A stretch of 64,000 nt of DNA from Kaistella antarctica (GTDB taxonomy: Bacteria; Bacteroidota; Bacteroidia; Flavobacteriales; Weeksellaceae): positions 620,001 to 684,000 of the forward strand of contig NZ_FOIX01000003.1 in the NCBI RefSeq assembly GCF_900109615.1. The letters run 5' to 3'. The translations under genes were made by a program, and so were the position numbers. Position 1 is the stretch's first letter. Every line of letters begins with the position of its first letter. The notes beneath the pieces were generated by a model that worked only from the letters and a program-made list of their open reading frames with translations, did not search any database and was not told the origin of the DNA. Below are positions 45,281 through 53,107 of this stretch, piece after piece.

Positions 45281-45687
45281 ATTAAATTAATGGTAAGACA
45301 ATAAACGCAATAACACAGGGGTTAAATAAAGTGGCTTATTAAAAATTACGGACGCAAAGGCGTTTGATTTCGTCGAATCGTAGATTTCACTCAGAACTCC
45401 TGAATTAACCTTGTCAAGGTTCTAAACCTTGACAAGGTTTTCTGGTAAATAAATTACTGAAGAGAGCTAGTTTGTAAAACTTAAAAATTGACTTGGGTAT
45501 CAGACAAATTTGCAGCCCGAATTGAACGGACCTCTTTTTTATTGGTGGCTGAGCCTGTCGAAGCCAGCTATAAAAAAAGCGGGAGTCCTTCGACAAACTC
45601 AGGATAAATTCAGGCGGAAATCGCTGCCCTAAAAATTTAAAAAAAATAAAAAGATTCGACGAAGTTAAATGTCTGCCCAAATAAAAA
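45281..45687. repeat. Repeat-rich intergenic region (palindrome, REP-like element, dispersed repeat copy)
   Basis: No gene is seen in these 407 nt. A perfect 14-bp inverted repeat (AACCTTGTCAAGGT at 45407-45420 with 45426-45439) forms a palindrome. Further on, GAGCCTGTCGAAG (45551-45563) is an imperfect inverted match of CTTCGACAAACTC (45588-45600), and 45591-45619 repeats 20028-20056. The open frame across it only translates the repeat and is not a gene. Confidence 0.75.
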
Positions 45688-45930
45688 TCAGAAATTAAGC
45701 TTTCCGGTGGTTAGTAAATAATAGAAAATTCCGGCGCCGAAAAATAAAATTAAATAAATAATCACCAATATTTTTTGCTTTTTCAGAGCGGACAAAACCA
45801 AGAGGCCCAAAATCCCGGTTACTAAAACGATTAATTTCTGAATCGGATCGTCTAAAAACATGGAACCCGCGATTAACGCCAATGACAAAAAGTGGAAGAT
45901 CCGTTCCTTCTGTAGTATATATTCTTTCAT
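45688..45930 (-). CDS. Small membrane protein of 80 residues, unknown
   Basis: Three predicted membrane helices (about 12-25, 30-45 and 53-71) with a short basic KKQK loop between the second and third. No family is recognised. It lies downstream of another small membrane-anchored protein on the same strand, but a terminator-like hairpin separates them. Confidence 0.55.
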   Translation of the reverse strand: MKEYILQKERIFHFLSLALIAGSMFLDDPIQKLIVLVTGILGLLVLSALKKQKILVIIYLILFFGAGIFYYLLTTGKLNF

Positions 45931-45943
45931 TTTCTAAAAATAA

Positions 45944-45973
45944 GAAATCCTTCCAGCATTCTGAAAGGATTTC
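45944..45973 (-). terminator. Terminator after the 120-residue membrane-anchored protein gene
   Basis: GAAATCCTT (45944-45952) pairs with AAGGATTTC (45965-45973), with an inner CAG/CTG extension; on the minus strand a T-rich run follows. Confidence 0.62.
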
Positions 45974-45977
45974 CTCT

Positions 45978-46340
45978 TTATTTCATGTTGACTACTTTAT
46001 CAACAACATATTTAGTATTCCCGCGCCATGGTATTGCACCATTGTATTCTTTGTAATGCAAATCGAACTGCTTTCCGCTGTTTTCTTCCAGCTGTTTAAA
46101 GATGTCTTCACTTTCTACTGAGAATTCAAACTCATAGCTGGTCAGTCCGCCGGTTTTTCCGCGACCAAACCCTTCTTGAATCAGTTTTCCTTCGTAAGTT
46201 TTAAAGATATATCCTTTCTTATTTGCGTAGTTGAGATAGCCAGATTTGACTCCTTCGGCAAAGACAAAAAAGAATTTATACCACATAAAACCTCCTAAAA
46301 CAAGAACAACAGCGATTACAATAATCCAAATTTTCTTCAT
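45978..46340 (-). CDS. Membrane-anchored protein of 120 residues, unknown
   Basis: An N-terminal membrane helix (MKKIWIIVIAVVLVLGGFMW) is followed by about 95 outside-facing residues with GKLIQEGFGRGKTGGLTSYEFEFSV and an ending QFDLHYKEYNGAIPWRGNTKYVVDKV. I do not recognise a characterised family. The gene sits 14 nt downstream of the acyl-CoA dehydrogenase stop, so it could be read from the same transcript. Confidence 0.65.
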   Translation of the reverse strand: MKKIWIIVIAVVLVLGGFMWYKFFFVFAEGVKSGYLNYANKKGYIFKTYEGKLIQEGFGRGKTGGLTSYEFEFSVESEDIFKQLEENSGKQFDLHYKEYNGAIPWRGNTKYVVDKVVNMK

Positions 46341-46354
46341 AGCGTGTATTTTTA

Positions 46355-47503
46355 CTATTTACTGTTTTTTACGATGCTTCGTGAAATCACGATTTTTTGA
46401 ATCTCAGAGGTTCCTTCATAAATCTGGGTGATTTTTGCATCACGCATCATTCTTTCAACGTGATATTCTTTCACATAACCGTAACCACCGTGGATTTGAA
46501 CTGCTTCAATTGATGTATCCATCGCCACTTGTGAAGAATATAATTTTGCCATCGCTCCGATTTCAGAAATATCTTTTCCTTCATCTTTTTCAGCCGCAGC
46601 TTTGTAACATAACATTCTGGCTGCCATAATCGACGTTGCCATATCTGCTAATTTAAAAGCGATTGCTTGGTGATTGATGATTTCAGTTTTAAAAGCTTTT
46701 CTGGTTTGAGCATATTTTAAAGCCAGCTCGTAAGCACCTGAGGCAATTCCTAACGCTTGAGAAGCAATCCCAATTCTACCACCGTTTAAAACGGCCATGG
46801 CGAAATTAAATCCAAAACCGTCTTCACCAATTCTGTTTTCTTTGGGTACCACTACATCGGTGAAAAGCAATGAATGCGTATCACTTCCGCGGATTCCCAA
46901 CTTGTCTTCTTTGGGACCGATTTCAAAACCTTTCCAGCCTTTTTCTACGATAAAAGCGTTGATTCCTTTGTGTTTCTTTTCCGGATCTGTTTGTGCGATT
47001 ACAATATAGTACGTCGCTGTACCACCGTTGGTAATCCAGTTTTTGGTTCCGTTTAAGATATAATGATCTCCTTTGTCAACGGCTGTAGTTTGTTGTGAAG
47101 TTGCATCTGAACCAGCTTCTGGCTCTGATAAAGCAAAAGCTCCAATTACTTCACCACTTGCAAGCGGTTTCAAGTATTTCATTTTTTGCTCTTCATTTGC
47201 AAATTTTTCCAAACCTGCGCAGACCAATGAGTTGTTTACTGACATTACTACGGCAGCAGAAGCATCAACTTTTGCAATCTCTTCAATAGCGAGTACGTAA
47301 GCAATACTGTCCATTCCGGCGCCACCATATTTAGGATCAACCATCATTCCAAGCAGGCCTAATTCTCCCATCTTCTTTACCTGTTCGTGCGGAAACTTCT
47401 GTGCGTTGTCTCTTTCGATCACTCCTGGTAAAAGTTCAGTTTGTGCAAAATCTCTTGCAGCTTGCTGAATCATTAACTGTTCTTCAGATAAATTAAAATT
47501 CAT
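46355..47503 (-). CDS. Acyl-CoA dehydrogenase (short/medium-chain, butyryl-CoA type)
   Basis: FAD enzyme of fatty-acid beta-oxidation. The 382-residue protein has the three-part fold with FALSEPEAGSDATSQ, NGTKNWITNGG and DAKITQIYEGTSEIQ containing the catalytic Glu at about 366 in the short-chain position. Length is typical. It is divergent from the acyl-CoA synthetase gene 172 nt away, so activation and first oxidation of fatty acids are encoded back to back. Confidence 0.94.
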   Translation of the reverse strand: MNFNLSEEQLMIQQAARDFAQTELLPGVIERDNAQKFPHEQVKKMGELGLLGMMVDPKYGGAGMDSIAYVLAIEEIAKVDASAAVVMSVNNSLVCAGLEKFANEEQKMKYLKPLASGEVIGAFALSEPEAGSDATSQQTTAVDKGDHYILNGTKNWITNGGTATYYIVIAQTDPEKKHKGINAFIVEKGWKGFEIGPKEDKLGIRGSDTHSLLFTDVVVPKENRIGEDGFGFNFAMAVLNGGRIGIASQALGIASGAYELALKYAQTRKAFKTEIINHQAIAFKLADMATSIMAARMLCYKAAAEKDEGKDISEIGAMAKLYSSQVAMDTSIEAVQIHGGYGYVKEYHVERMMRDAKITQIYEGTSEIQKIVISRSIVKNSK

Positions 47504-47675
47504 AAAGTTTAAAAATTGTTTGACGGTAAAAATACATAAAATCTAAAACTTAAAAAATTAAAAATAGAGTTCATTGAAAATAACTATTGCACATTTAAAT
47601 AAAAATGATATTTTTACATTGATTCAAGATGAATTGATCTGAATTTTGAAAGTAATCATTAAATAAAACTATAAT

Positions 47676-49454
47676 ATGTCAATAAAAAGAACTTTTGATT
47701 TCGCGCACAATGCGTTAGAGAAATATTCAAGAGAAGATATGTTCGTTACCAAGTATGACGGAAAATGGGAGAAAACCTCTACCAGCGAATTCATTGCCTT
47801 AGGAAATAAAGTTTCCCGTGGATTGCTAAAATTAGGAATCAAACCAGGCGACAAAATAGCTTTAATCACCACTGCAACACGCACAGAGTGGGCCGTAATG
47901 GACTTAGGAATCTCACAGATTGGCGCAGTTTCAGTTCCGGTTTATCCAAGTATTTCGGCGGAAGATTACGATTTTATTTTTAATAATGCGGACGTTAAAT
48001 ACTGCTTCGTGTCAGATTCTGACTTGTATGATAAGGTGATGAAGATTCGGGAGAATGTAGCGACGTTGCAAGGTGTATTTAGTTTTGATCAAATTAATGG
48101 CGCTCCGAACTGGAGAGAGATTATTGATTTAGGAAACGACGAAGCCACACAAGGTGAAGTTGAAGATTTATCGAAATCGATTAATACAGAAGATTTAGCA
48201 ACCATCATCTACACTTCCGGAACGACTGGAAAACCAAAAGGCGTGATGCTTTCTCACCTGAACATTGTGTCGAATGTTTTGGGTTCTAATCCCAGAATTC
48301 CACGAGTGAAAGGTTTGGAGTTTAGCGATATTAAAATATTAAGCTTCTTACCAATCTGTCATATTTTTGAAAGAATGCTTTTTTATCTTTATCAATATAA
48401 TGGGTACGCAATTTATTTTGCAGAAAGCATTGAGAAAATGGGCGACAACATCAAGGAAGTTCAGCCGCACATTATGTCGGTTGTGCCGAGATTGATTGAG
48501 AAAGTGTATGATAAAATTTACGATAAAGGAACCAGCGCGGGAGGAATTAAAACCAGAATTTTCTTATGGGCGCTCGGTGTTAATAAGGCTAAAGAAAAAT
48601 TAGGGAAACCGTCAGGTTTACAGGAAATTATTGCCGACAAAATCGTCTTCAAAAAATGGAGAGAAGGTCTTGGTGGAAACATTATTACGCTTGTATCAGG
48701 TTCGGCAGCGTTATCTGCACGACTCAATAAAATGTTTCAAAACGCTGGAATTCCAATTTTGGAAGGTTACGGTTTGACCGAAACTTCACCAGTAATTGCG
48801 GTGAATAGTTTTGGGAAAATTAAAGTTGGAACGGTTGGTCACGTTTTAGATAATCTAGAAGTGAAGATTCAGGAAGATGGCGAAATTACGGTTAAAGGTC
48901 CGTCTGTTTTTAAAGGTTATTTCAAAAATGATGAAATGACCGCCGAGGCATTTACGGAAGATGGTTTCTTTAAAACTGGCGATATCGGACATCTTGATGA
49001 TGAAGGATATTTACAAATTACCGATCGTAAAAAAGAAATGTTTAAAACTTCTGGTGGAAAATATATCGCGCCGCAAGTAATTGAAAATTTAGCAAAAGCC
49101 TCCAAATTCATCGAACAAATTATGGTAGTTGGCGATGGCGAAAAAATGCCGTGCGCCTTGGTTCAGCCGGATTTTAATTTTGCTAAAAACTGGGCCATTA
49201 GAAAAAACTTGACTATTGGAACTACGCCGGAAGAAATTGCAAATAGCCCTGAATTGAAAGAGCGAATCAAAAAAGAAATCGACTATCTGAACACCAAATT
49301 AGGAAGTTGGGAACAGATTAAAAAATTCGATCTCACGCCAGATGTTTGGTCTATTGAATTGGGTCTCCTCACTCCTACTTTGAAATTGAAAAGAAAGGCA
49401 GTAAAAGAGAGATATATTAAATTATACAATGAGTTGTACGGACATACCGAGTAG
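47676..49454 (+). CDS. Long-chain fatty acid-CoA ligase (AMP-forming)
   Basis: Activates fatty acids to acyl-CoA. The 592-residue protein has the adenylate motif YTSGTTGKPKG (about 179-189), LPICHIFERM typical of bacterial FadD15-like long-chain enzymes, GYGLTETSP (about 364), and the C-terminal TGDIGHLDDEGYLQITDRKKEMFKTSGGKYI. The divergent acyl-CoA dehydrogenase supports a role in fatty-acid degradation. Confidence 0.93.
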   Translation: MSIKRTFDFAHNALEKYSREDMFVTKYDGKWEKTSTSEFIALGNKVSRGLLKLGIKPGDKIALITTATRTEWAVMDLGISQIGAVSVPVYPSISAEDYDFIFNNADVKYCFVSDSDLYDKVMKIRENVATLQGVFSFDQINGAPNWREIIDLGNDEATQGEVEDLSKSINTEDLATIIYTSGTTGKPKGVMLSHLNIVSNVLGSNPRIPRVKGLEFSDIKILSFLPICHIFERMLFYLYQYNGYAIYFAESIEKMGDNIKEVQPHIMSVVPRLIEKVYDKIYDKGTSAGGIKTRIFLWALGVNKAKEKLGKPSGLQEIIADKIVFKKWREGLGGNIITLVSGSAALSARLNKMFQNAGIPILEGYGLTETSPVIAVNSFGKIKVGTVGHVLDNLEVKIQEDGEITVKGPSVFKGYFKNDEMTAEAFTEDGFFKTGDIGHLDDEGYLQITDRKKEMFKTSGGKYIAPQVIENLAKASKFIEQIMVVGDGEKMPCALVQPDFNFAKNWAIRKNLTIGTTPEEIANSPELKERIKKEIDYLNTKLGSWEQIKKFDLTPDVWSIELGLLTPTLKLKRKAVKERYIKLYNELYGHTE

Positions 49455-49522
49455 AATCTTGATGCAAACTTTCGAAGTGTGAGTTTCGAAATGTGTGCCT
49501 TTAGGAACAATTAATTATTTTG

Positions 49523-49550
49523 AAAACACGGTTTTTTAGCCGTGTTTTTT
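49523..49550 (+). terminator. Intrinsic terminator after the fatty acid-CoA ligase gene
   Basis: AAAACACGG (49523-49531) pairs with CCGTGTTTT (49540-49548), followed by more T. Confidence 0.86.
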
Positions 49551-49686
49551 ATTTGTTTTTTGATTAGCGGTATACTAGAATATATATTTTCGCTCTGTAA
49601 ATACTTTCGGCTTCTTGAAGATTTTAAAAAATGCAAGTTCATACATTTGACTATCAACTATCAATTAATCAAGAAAAAATTTAGAT

Positions 49687-50139
49687 ATGAAAAAAACACT
49701 TCTACTAGTATTGGTTCTAACGCTAAACATCTTAGCAGCTCAAAAAATTAAAAGTGGCCAAAAAGCCACAACTGCGCAAAAGTTTGAGAAAATACAGTCA
49801 CAGGATCTATCAGTTCCTCCACCGCCAATTACACTATTCCCCGCTCAATTTCCTGAAGGAAACAAGGGATTTATTAAAAGAATCGGCGAAAATTTGGGCA
49901 GAAAGATTTTAAACACGTCAAGTAAGAATTTAAAAACTCAAATTATTTTGAAGATCGATCCAAGTGGAAACGTCTTAAATATTTCGACTTACGGGCCGAA
50001 TGAAAATTTTAATGAAGAGGTAAAAAAGAGTGTTAAAATAGTAACAGAAGATATAAAATGGGAACCGGCTAAAAATAAGGAAGGTTCTAAAGTTACCGAT
50101 ATCGTACGATTACCTTTTACTCTTAAAATAGTAGAGTAA
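49687..50139 (+). CDS. Secreted TonB C-terminal-like domain protein
   Basis: A 150-residue exported protein with signal peptide MKKTLLLVLVLTLNILAAQ, a short basic linker, then a strand-helix-strand domain (NLKTQIILKIDPSGNVLNIS, FNEEVKKSVKIVTEDIKWEPA, TDIVRLPFTLKIVE) that resembles the TonB C-terminal domain. Unlike true TonB it has a cleavable signal and no Pro-rich membrane stalk beyond PPPPITLFP, so it is not an energy transducer by itself. Confidence 0.68.
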   Translation: MKKTLLLVLVLTLNILAAQKIKSGQKATTAQKFEKIQSQDLSVPPPPITLFPAQFPEGNKGFIKRIGENLGRKILNTSSKNLKTQIILKIDPSGNVLNISTYGPNENFNEEVKKSVKIVTEDIKWEPAKNKEGSKVTDIVRLPFTLKIVE

Positions 50140-50178
50140 GAAATCTCGCTAACGTCTAAGAATAGGCAAATACTTTTT

Positions 50179-50757
50179 ATGAACTCATTCAAAATCTATA
50201 AAATACCACAAAAATATATCTGGACTAGAAGTCGAGTTATCATCATTTCTTTGGTTGTTGTATTTTTAATTTTCATTATTAAAGTCGGCTTTATTGGTAA
50301 AACAGATAGTGATATTGTAGAGAAAATTTTCGGCTATCTTTCCATTACTTTAATGGTTGCTGGTCTAATTAATTCGTTTTTCAGAGAACAGTTAAAAGGA
50401 ACTTTAGACGGATTATTAAAATTTGAAAACGACGGAATAACCATTGAAGACAGAAAATTTCAGTTGGATGATATTCGTTTAATAAAAATTCAAATTACAG
50501 ATTACGCTGGAAAACAAATTAGCACAATACCTATGATTTGGGAGATGTATTCCTCGGGCGTGGAAAATAAAGTTGTAATTATTCTACATACAGGTGAAGT
50601 TAAAACGTGCTATTTTCAACTGCAGGGTGAAAACCATTTGATGAGAGCTTCCGATGAACTTTATGCTTATTATAGCGCCGGAAAAATGCTAACTGAAAAT
50701 TATAATGGCATCACCAGAGATTGCTTTTATATGTTAAGGTCAACTGAATTTCTATAA
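50179..50757 (+). CDS. Membrane protein with PH-like cytoplasmic part, unknown
   Basis: A 192-residue protein with two membrane helices (about 22-40 and 53-68) and a following domain, LLKFENDGITIEDRKFQLDDIRLIKIQI, that resembles the start of bacterial PH-like folds. No family is recognised. It begins 39 nt after the TonB-C-like gene on the same strand, possibly cotranscribed. Confidence 0.6.
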   Translation: MNSFKIYKIPQKYIWTRSRVIIISLVVVFLIFIIKVGFIGKTDSDIVEKIFGYLSITLMVAGLINSFFREQLKGTLDGLLKFENDGITIEDRKFQLDDIRLIKIQITDYAGKQISTIPMIWEMYSSGVENKVVIILHTGEVKTCYFQLQGENHLMRASDELYAYYSAGKMLTENYNGITRDCFYMLRSTEFL

Positions 50758-50885
50758 AAGTCATCGACACTGTTTTAAAGTGATTTCTCTCGGTAACTAA
50801 AATTTCAAGAATAAAGAGTTGGATAAAAACGCAACTGAATATGGATACATTAATTTAATTAACTTAATTCTTTTAAGAGGCAAAA

Positions 50886-52640
50886 ATGAAAACACTTATT
50901 AAAAACGGACTATTTTTCTCTGGAGATCCAACTGAGAAGGCACATATTCAAGATGTATTAATTGATGACAACGGTCAGATTTTAGAAATTGGATCAAGTC
51001 TGTCTGCTGATGAAGATACTGCAGAAATTATTGAGGCCGAAGGAAAATGGATTGTTCCAGGATTTGTCGATTCCCACACGCATTACGACGCGGAAGTTCT
51101 AGCGTCTCCAGGTTTGAAAGAGTCTGCGCGGCATGGTGTGACGACCATTATTTTGGGAAGCTGTTCTGTTTCTGCAGTATTTAATAGTCCTGAAGACACA
51201 GCCGATTCTTTCACTAGAGTTGAAGCCATTCCCAGAGAAGTGATGTTGCCTTTACTCGAAAAAGAAAAATCGTGGAATGCTCCAAAAGAATGGAAAACAT
51301 ATATCAATAAATTGCCTTTGGGAATTAATGTCGCTTCTTTTATAGGACATTCAGATATTCGGATGAAAGCTCTGGGTATCGAGCGTTCTCTTTCAGATAA
51401 TGTTACCGCCACCAAAGAAGAGAAAGACCAAATGCTCGGTATGTTAAACGAGGCTTTGGATGAAGGTTTTATTGGGTTATCAACCATGGATAATCCGTGG
51501 GATAAAATGGATGGCGATCGCTATTGGTCTCATAAAACGCCGTCCTTCTACTCGTCCTGGATAGAAAGAAAAAGTTTAATTGAACTCCTTCGAAAAAGAG
51601 ACGCGATTCTTCAAGGCGCGCCGAATTTGGTAACCAGAGTCAATGCTTTTAATTATATGTTAGCGAGTACAGGAGTTTTCAGAAAGCCTTTAAAAACGAC
51701 TATGATTGCGATGATGGATTTAATTGGCGATCGCTATATTTATCCTATAATCGCTTCGGCGTCAACGGCGATCAATGTTTTAGGGAACGCCAATTTCAGA
51801 ATGCAATCTCCACCGTGTCCGTTTACAGTTTATTATGATGGCGTAGATTCAGTAATGTTTGAAGAATTCCCGAGCGGTGAAGCGCTTCGGAATCTGGCAA
51901 AAGAATTGGATCAAAGAGATGAGTTAATTTCGAACAAGGAATTTAGAGACAATTTTAAAAAAGAAATCAAGAAAAAATTCGCTCCGAAAGTCTGGCATAA
52001 AGATTTAAGCAAAGCAGTGATTATTGATTGTCCCGACCAAAGTTTAATTGGGAAAAACTTCTATGAAATCGCAGAAGAGAAAAATCAACATCCAGTAGAT
52101 GTTTTTTTAGATACGATTATTCAATATGATAAAAAGATACGCTGGACGACTACCATTGCAAACGACCGCAAAGAAAAGTACAAAGATCTTTATAACTTTA
52201 AATATAATTTAATAAGTTTTTCAGATGCTGGCGCCCATTTAAATAATATGGCTTTTTATAATTTCCCTTTGAAAATGATGAAGACTGTTCAGGAATCCAT
52301 TGACAACGGAAACCCAATCATGAGTATGGAAAAATGCATTTGGAGATTAACAAAAGAGCAAGGAGATTGGTTTGGTCTGGATTGTGGACATTTAGCAAAA
52401 GGTAAAATAGCGGACTTGGTCATCATCGATCCAACGACGTTTAACAATATCACTGAAGACGTTGAACTTGATGTGATAGAAGAATTTGGAAATTATGAAA
52501 GATTGGTGAATCGGAACGAGGGCGTCATTTCAAGAGTTCTGGTTGGCGGAAAAACCATTTTCAAAAATGAAGGATTTGTTTCAGATTACGGCAAGTCCAG
52601 AAAATATGGCCGATTTTTAGAGAAAAGTGGTAAGAACTAA
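50886..52640 (+). CDS. N-acyl-D-amino-acid deacylase-type amidohydrolase
   Basis: A 584-residue metal-dependent amidohydrolase. Seen are the N-terminal LIKNGLFFSGDPTEKAHIQDVLI beta-sandwich, the metal site DSHTHYDAE (His64, His66), GHSDIRMKALG, DEGFIGLSTM, SFSDAGAHLNNM with the catalytic Asp, and the returning ADLVIIDPTTF. This is the D-aminoacylase branch, which removes acyl groups from N-acyl-D-amino acids. Substrate is inferred from family only. Confidence 0.88.
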   Translation: MKTLIKNGLFFSGDPTEKAHIQDVLIDDNGQILEIGSSLSADEDTAEIIEAEGKWIVPGFVDSHTHYDAEVLASPGLKESARHGVTTIILGSCSVSAVFNSPEDTADSFTRVEAIPREVMLPLLEKEKSWNAPKEWKTYINKLPLGINVASFIGHSDIRMKALGIERSLSDNVTATKEEKDQMLGMLNEALDEGFIGLSTMDNPWDKMDGDRYWSHKTPSFYSSWIERKSLIELLRKRDAILQGAPNLVTRVNAFNYMLASTGVFRKPLKTTMIAMMDLIGDRYIYPIIASASTAINVLGNANFRMQSPPCPFTVYYDGVDSVMFEEFPSGEALRNLAKELDQRDELISNKEFRDNFKKEIKKKFAPKVWHKDLSKAVIIDCPDQSLIGKNFYEIAEEKNQHPVDVFLDTIIQYDKKIRWTTTIANDRKEKYKDLYNFKYNLISFSDAGAHLNNMAFYNFPLKMMKTVQESIDNGNPIMSMEKCIWRLTKEQGDWFGLDCGHLAKGKIADLVIIDPTTFNNITEDVELDVIEEFGNYERLVNRNEGVISRVLVGGKTIFKNEGFVSDYGKSRKYGRFLEKSGKN

Positions 52641-52683
52641 TTCAAAAGTATTTTGTTACTTTAAAATCGACTGTTTCAAGATT

Positions 52684-52709
52684 ATATCCGTTATCAAACG
52701 GATATTTTT
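52684..52709 (+). terminator. Intrinsic terminator after the amidohydrolase gene
   Basis: ATATCCGTT (52684-52692) pairs with AACGGATAT (52697-52705), loop ATCA, followed by TTTT. Confidence 0.78.
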
Positions 52710-52710
52710 A

Positions 52711-52718
52711 TATATTTG
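52711..52718 (+). promoter_or_regulatory. -7 element of the zinc-ribbon protein gene
   Basis: TATATTTG begins two bases after the upstream terminator. A transcript from it would begin near 52724, which favours the ATG at 52736 over that at 52727. Confidence 0.5.
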
Positions 52719-52735
52719 AGTATCAAATGATTCTT

Positions 52736-53083
52736 ATGGAAAACTGTCTGGAATGTGGCGAAAAAATTATCGGCAGAAGCGATAAGAAATTCTGCAACGA
52801 TGGTTGCCGAAACGCCTACAATAACAAGCACAACAAAGATTCGTCCAATCTAATGCGCAATATCAATAACAAGTTGCGTAAAAATCACCGCGTTCTTTCT
52901 GAACAGAAATTCTTTGAAGGAAAAGCCAAAACGACTCGGAATAGACTACTTTCTGAAGGTTTCGATTTCGAATATTTCACTAGTTTAATCATCTATAAAA
53001 ACGGCGCTGAATATCGGTTCCTATATGATATCGGTTATAAGTTGTTGGAAGATGATTGGATTCTGTTGGTAAGAAAAGAATAA
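52736..53083 (+). CDS. Small zinc-ribbon protein, unknown
   Basis: A 115-residue protein beginning with a four-Cys zinc ribbon: ENCLECGEKIIGRSDKKFC and CRNA, i.e. C-x2-C then C-x3-C. A helical basic part (NLMRNINNKLRKNHRVLSEQKFFEG) and a short beta segment follow. The ribbon suggests nucleic-acid or protein binding in the cytoplasm; the function is unknown. The start is chosen from the promoter position; 9 more bases are open upstream. Confidence 0.75.
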   Translation: MENCLECGEKIIGRSDKKFCNDGCRNAYNNKHNKDSSNLMRNINNKLRKNHRVLSEQKFFEGKAKTTRNRLLSEGFDFEYFTSLIIYKNGAEYRFLYDIGYKLLEDDWILLVRKE

Positions 53084-53107
53084 ATTACATTTGGATTAAT
53101 TTAATAT

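Noticed and set aside
45414..45680. Minus-strand open frame of 88 codons
   Set aside because: It translates the palindrome and REP-like repeat (SLSKDSRFFYSWLRQAQPP), a typical spurious product of such repeats, and has no credible start.
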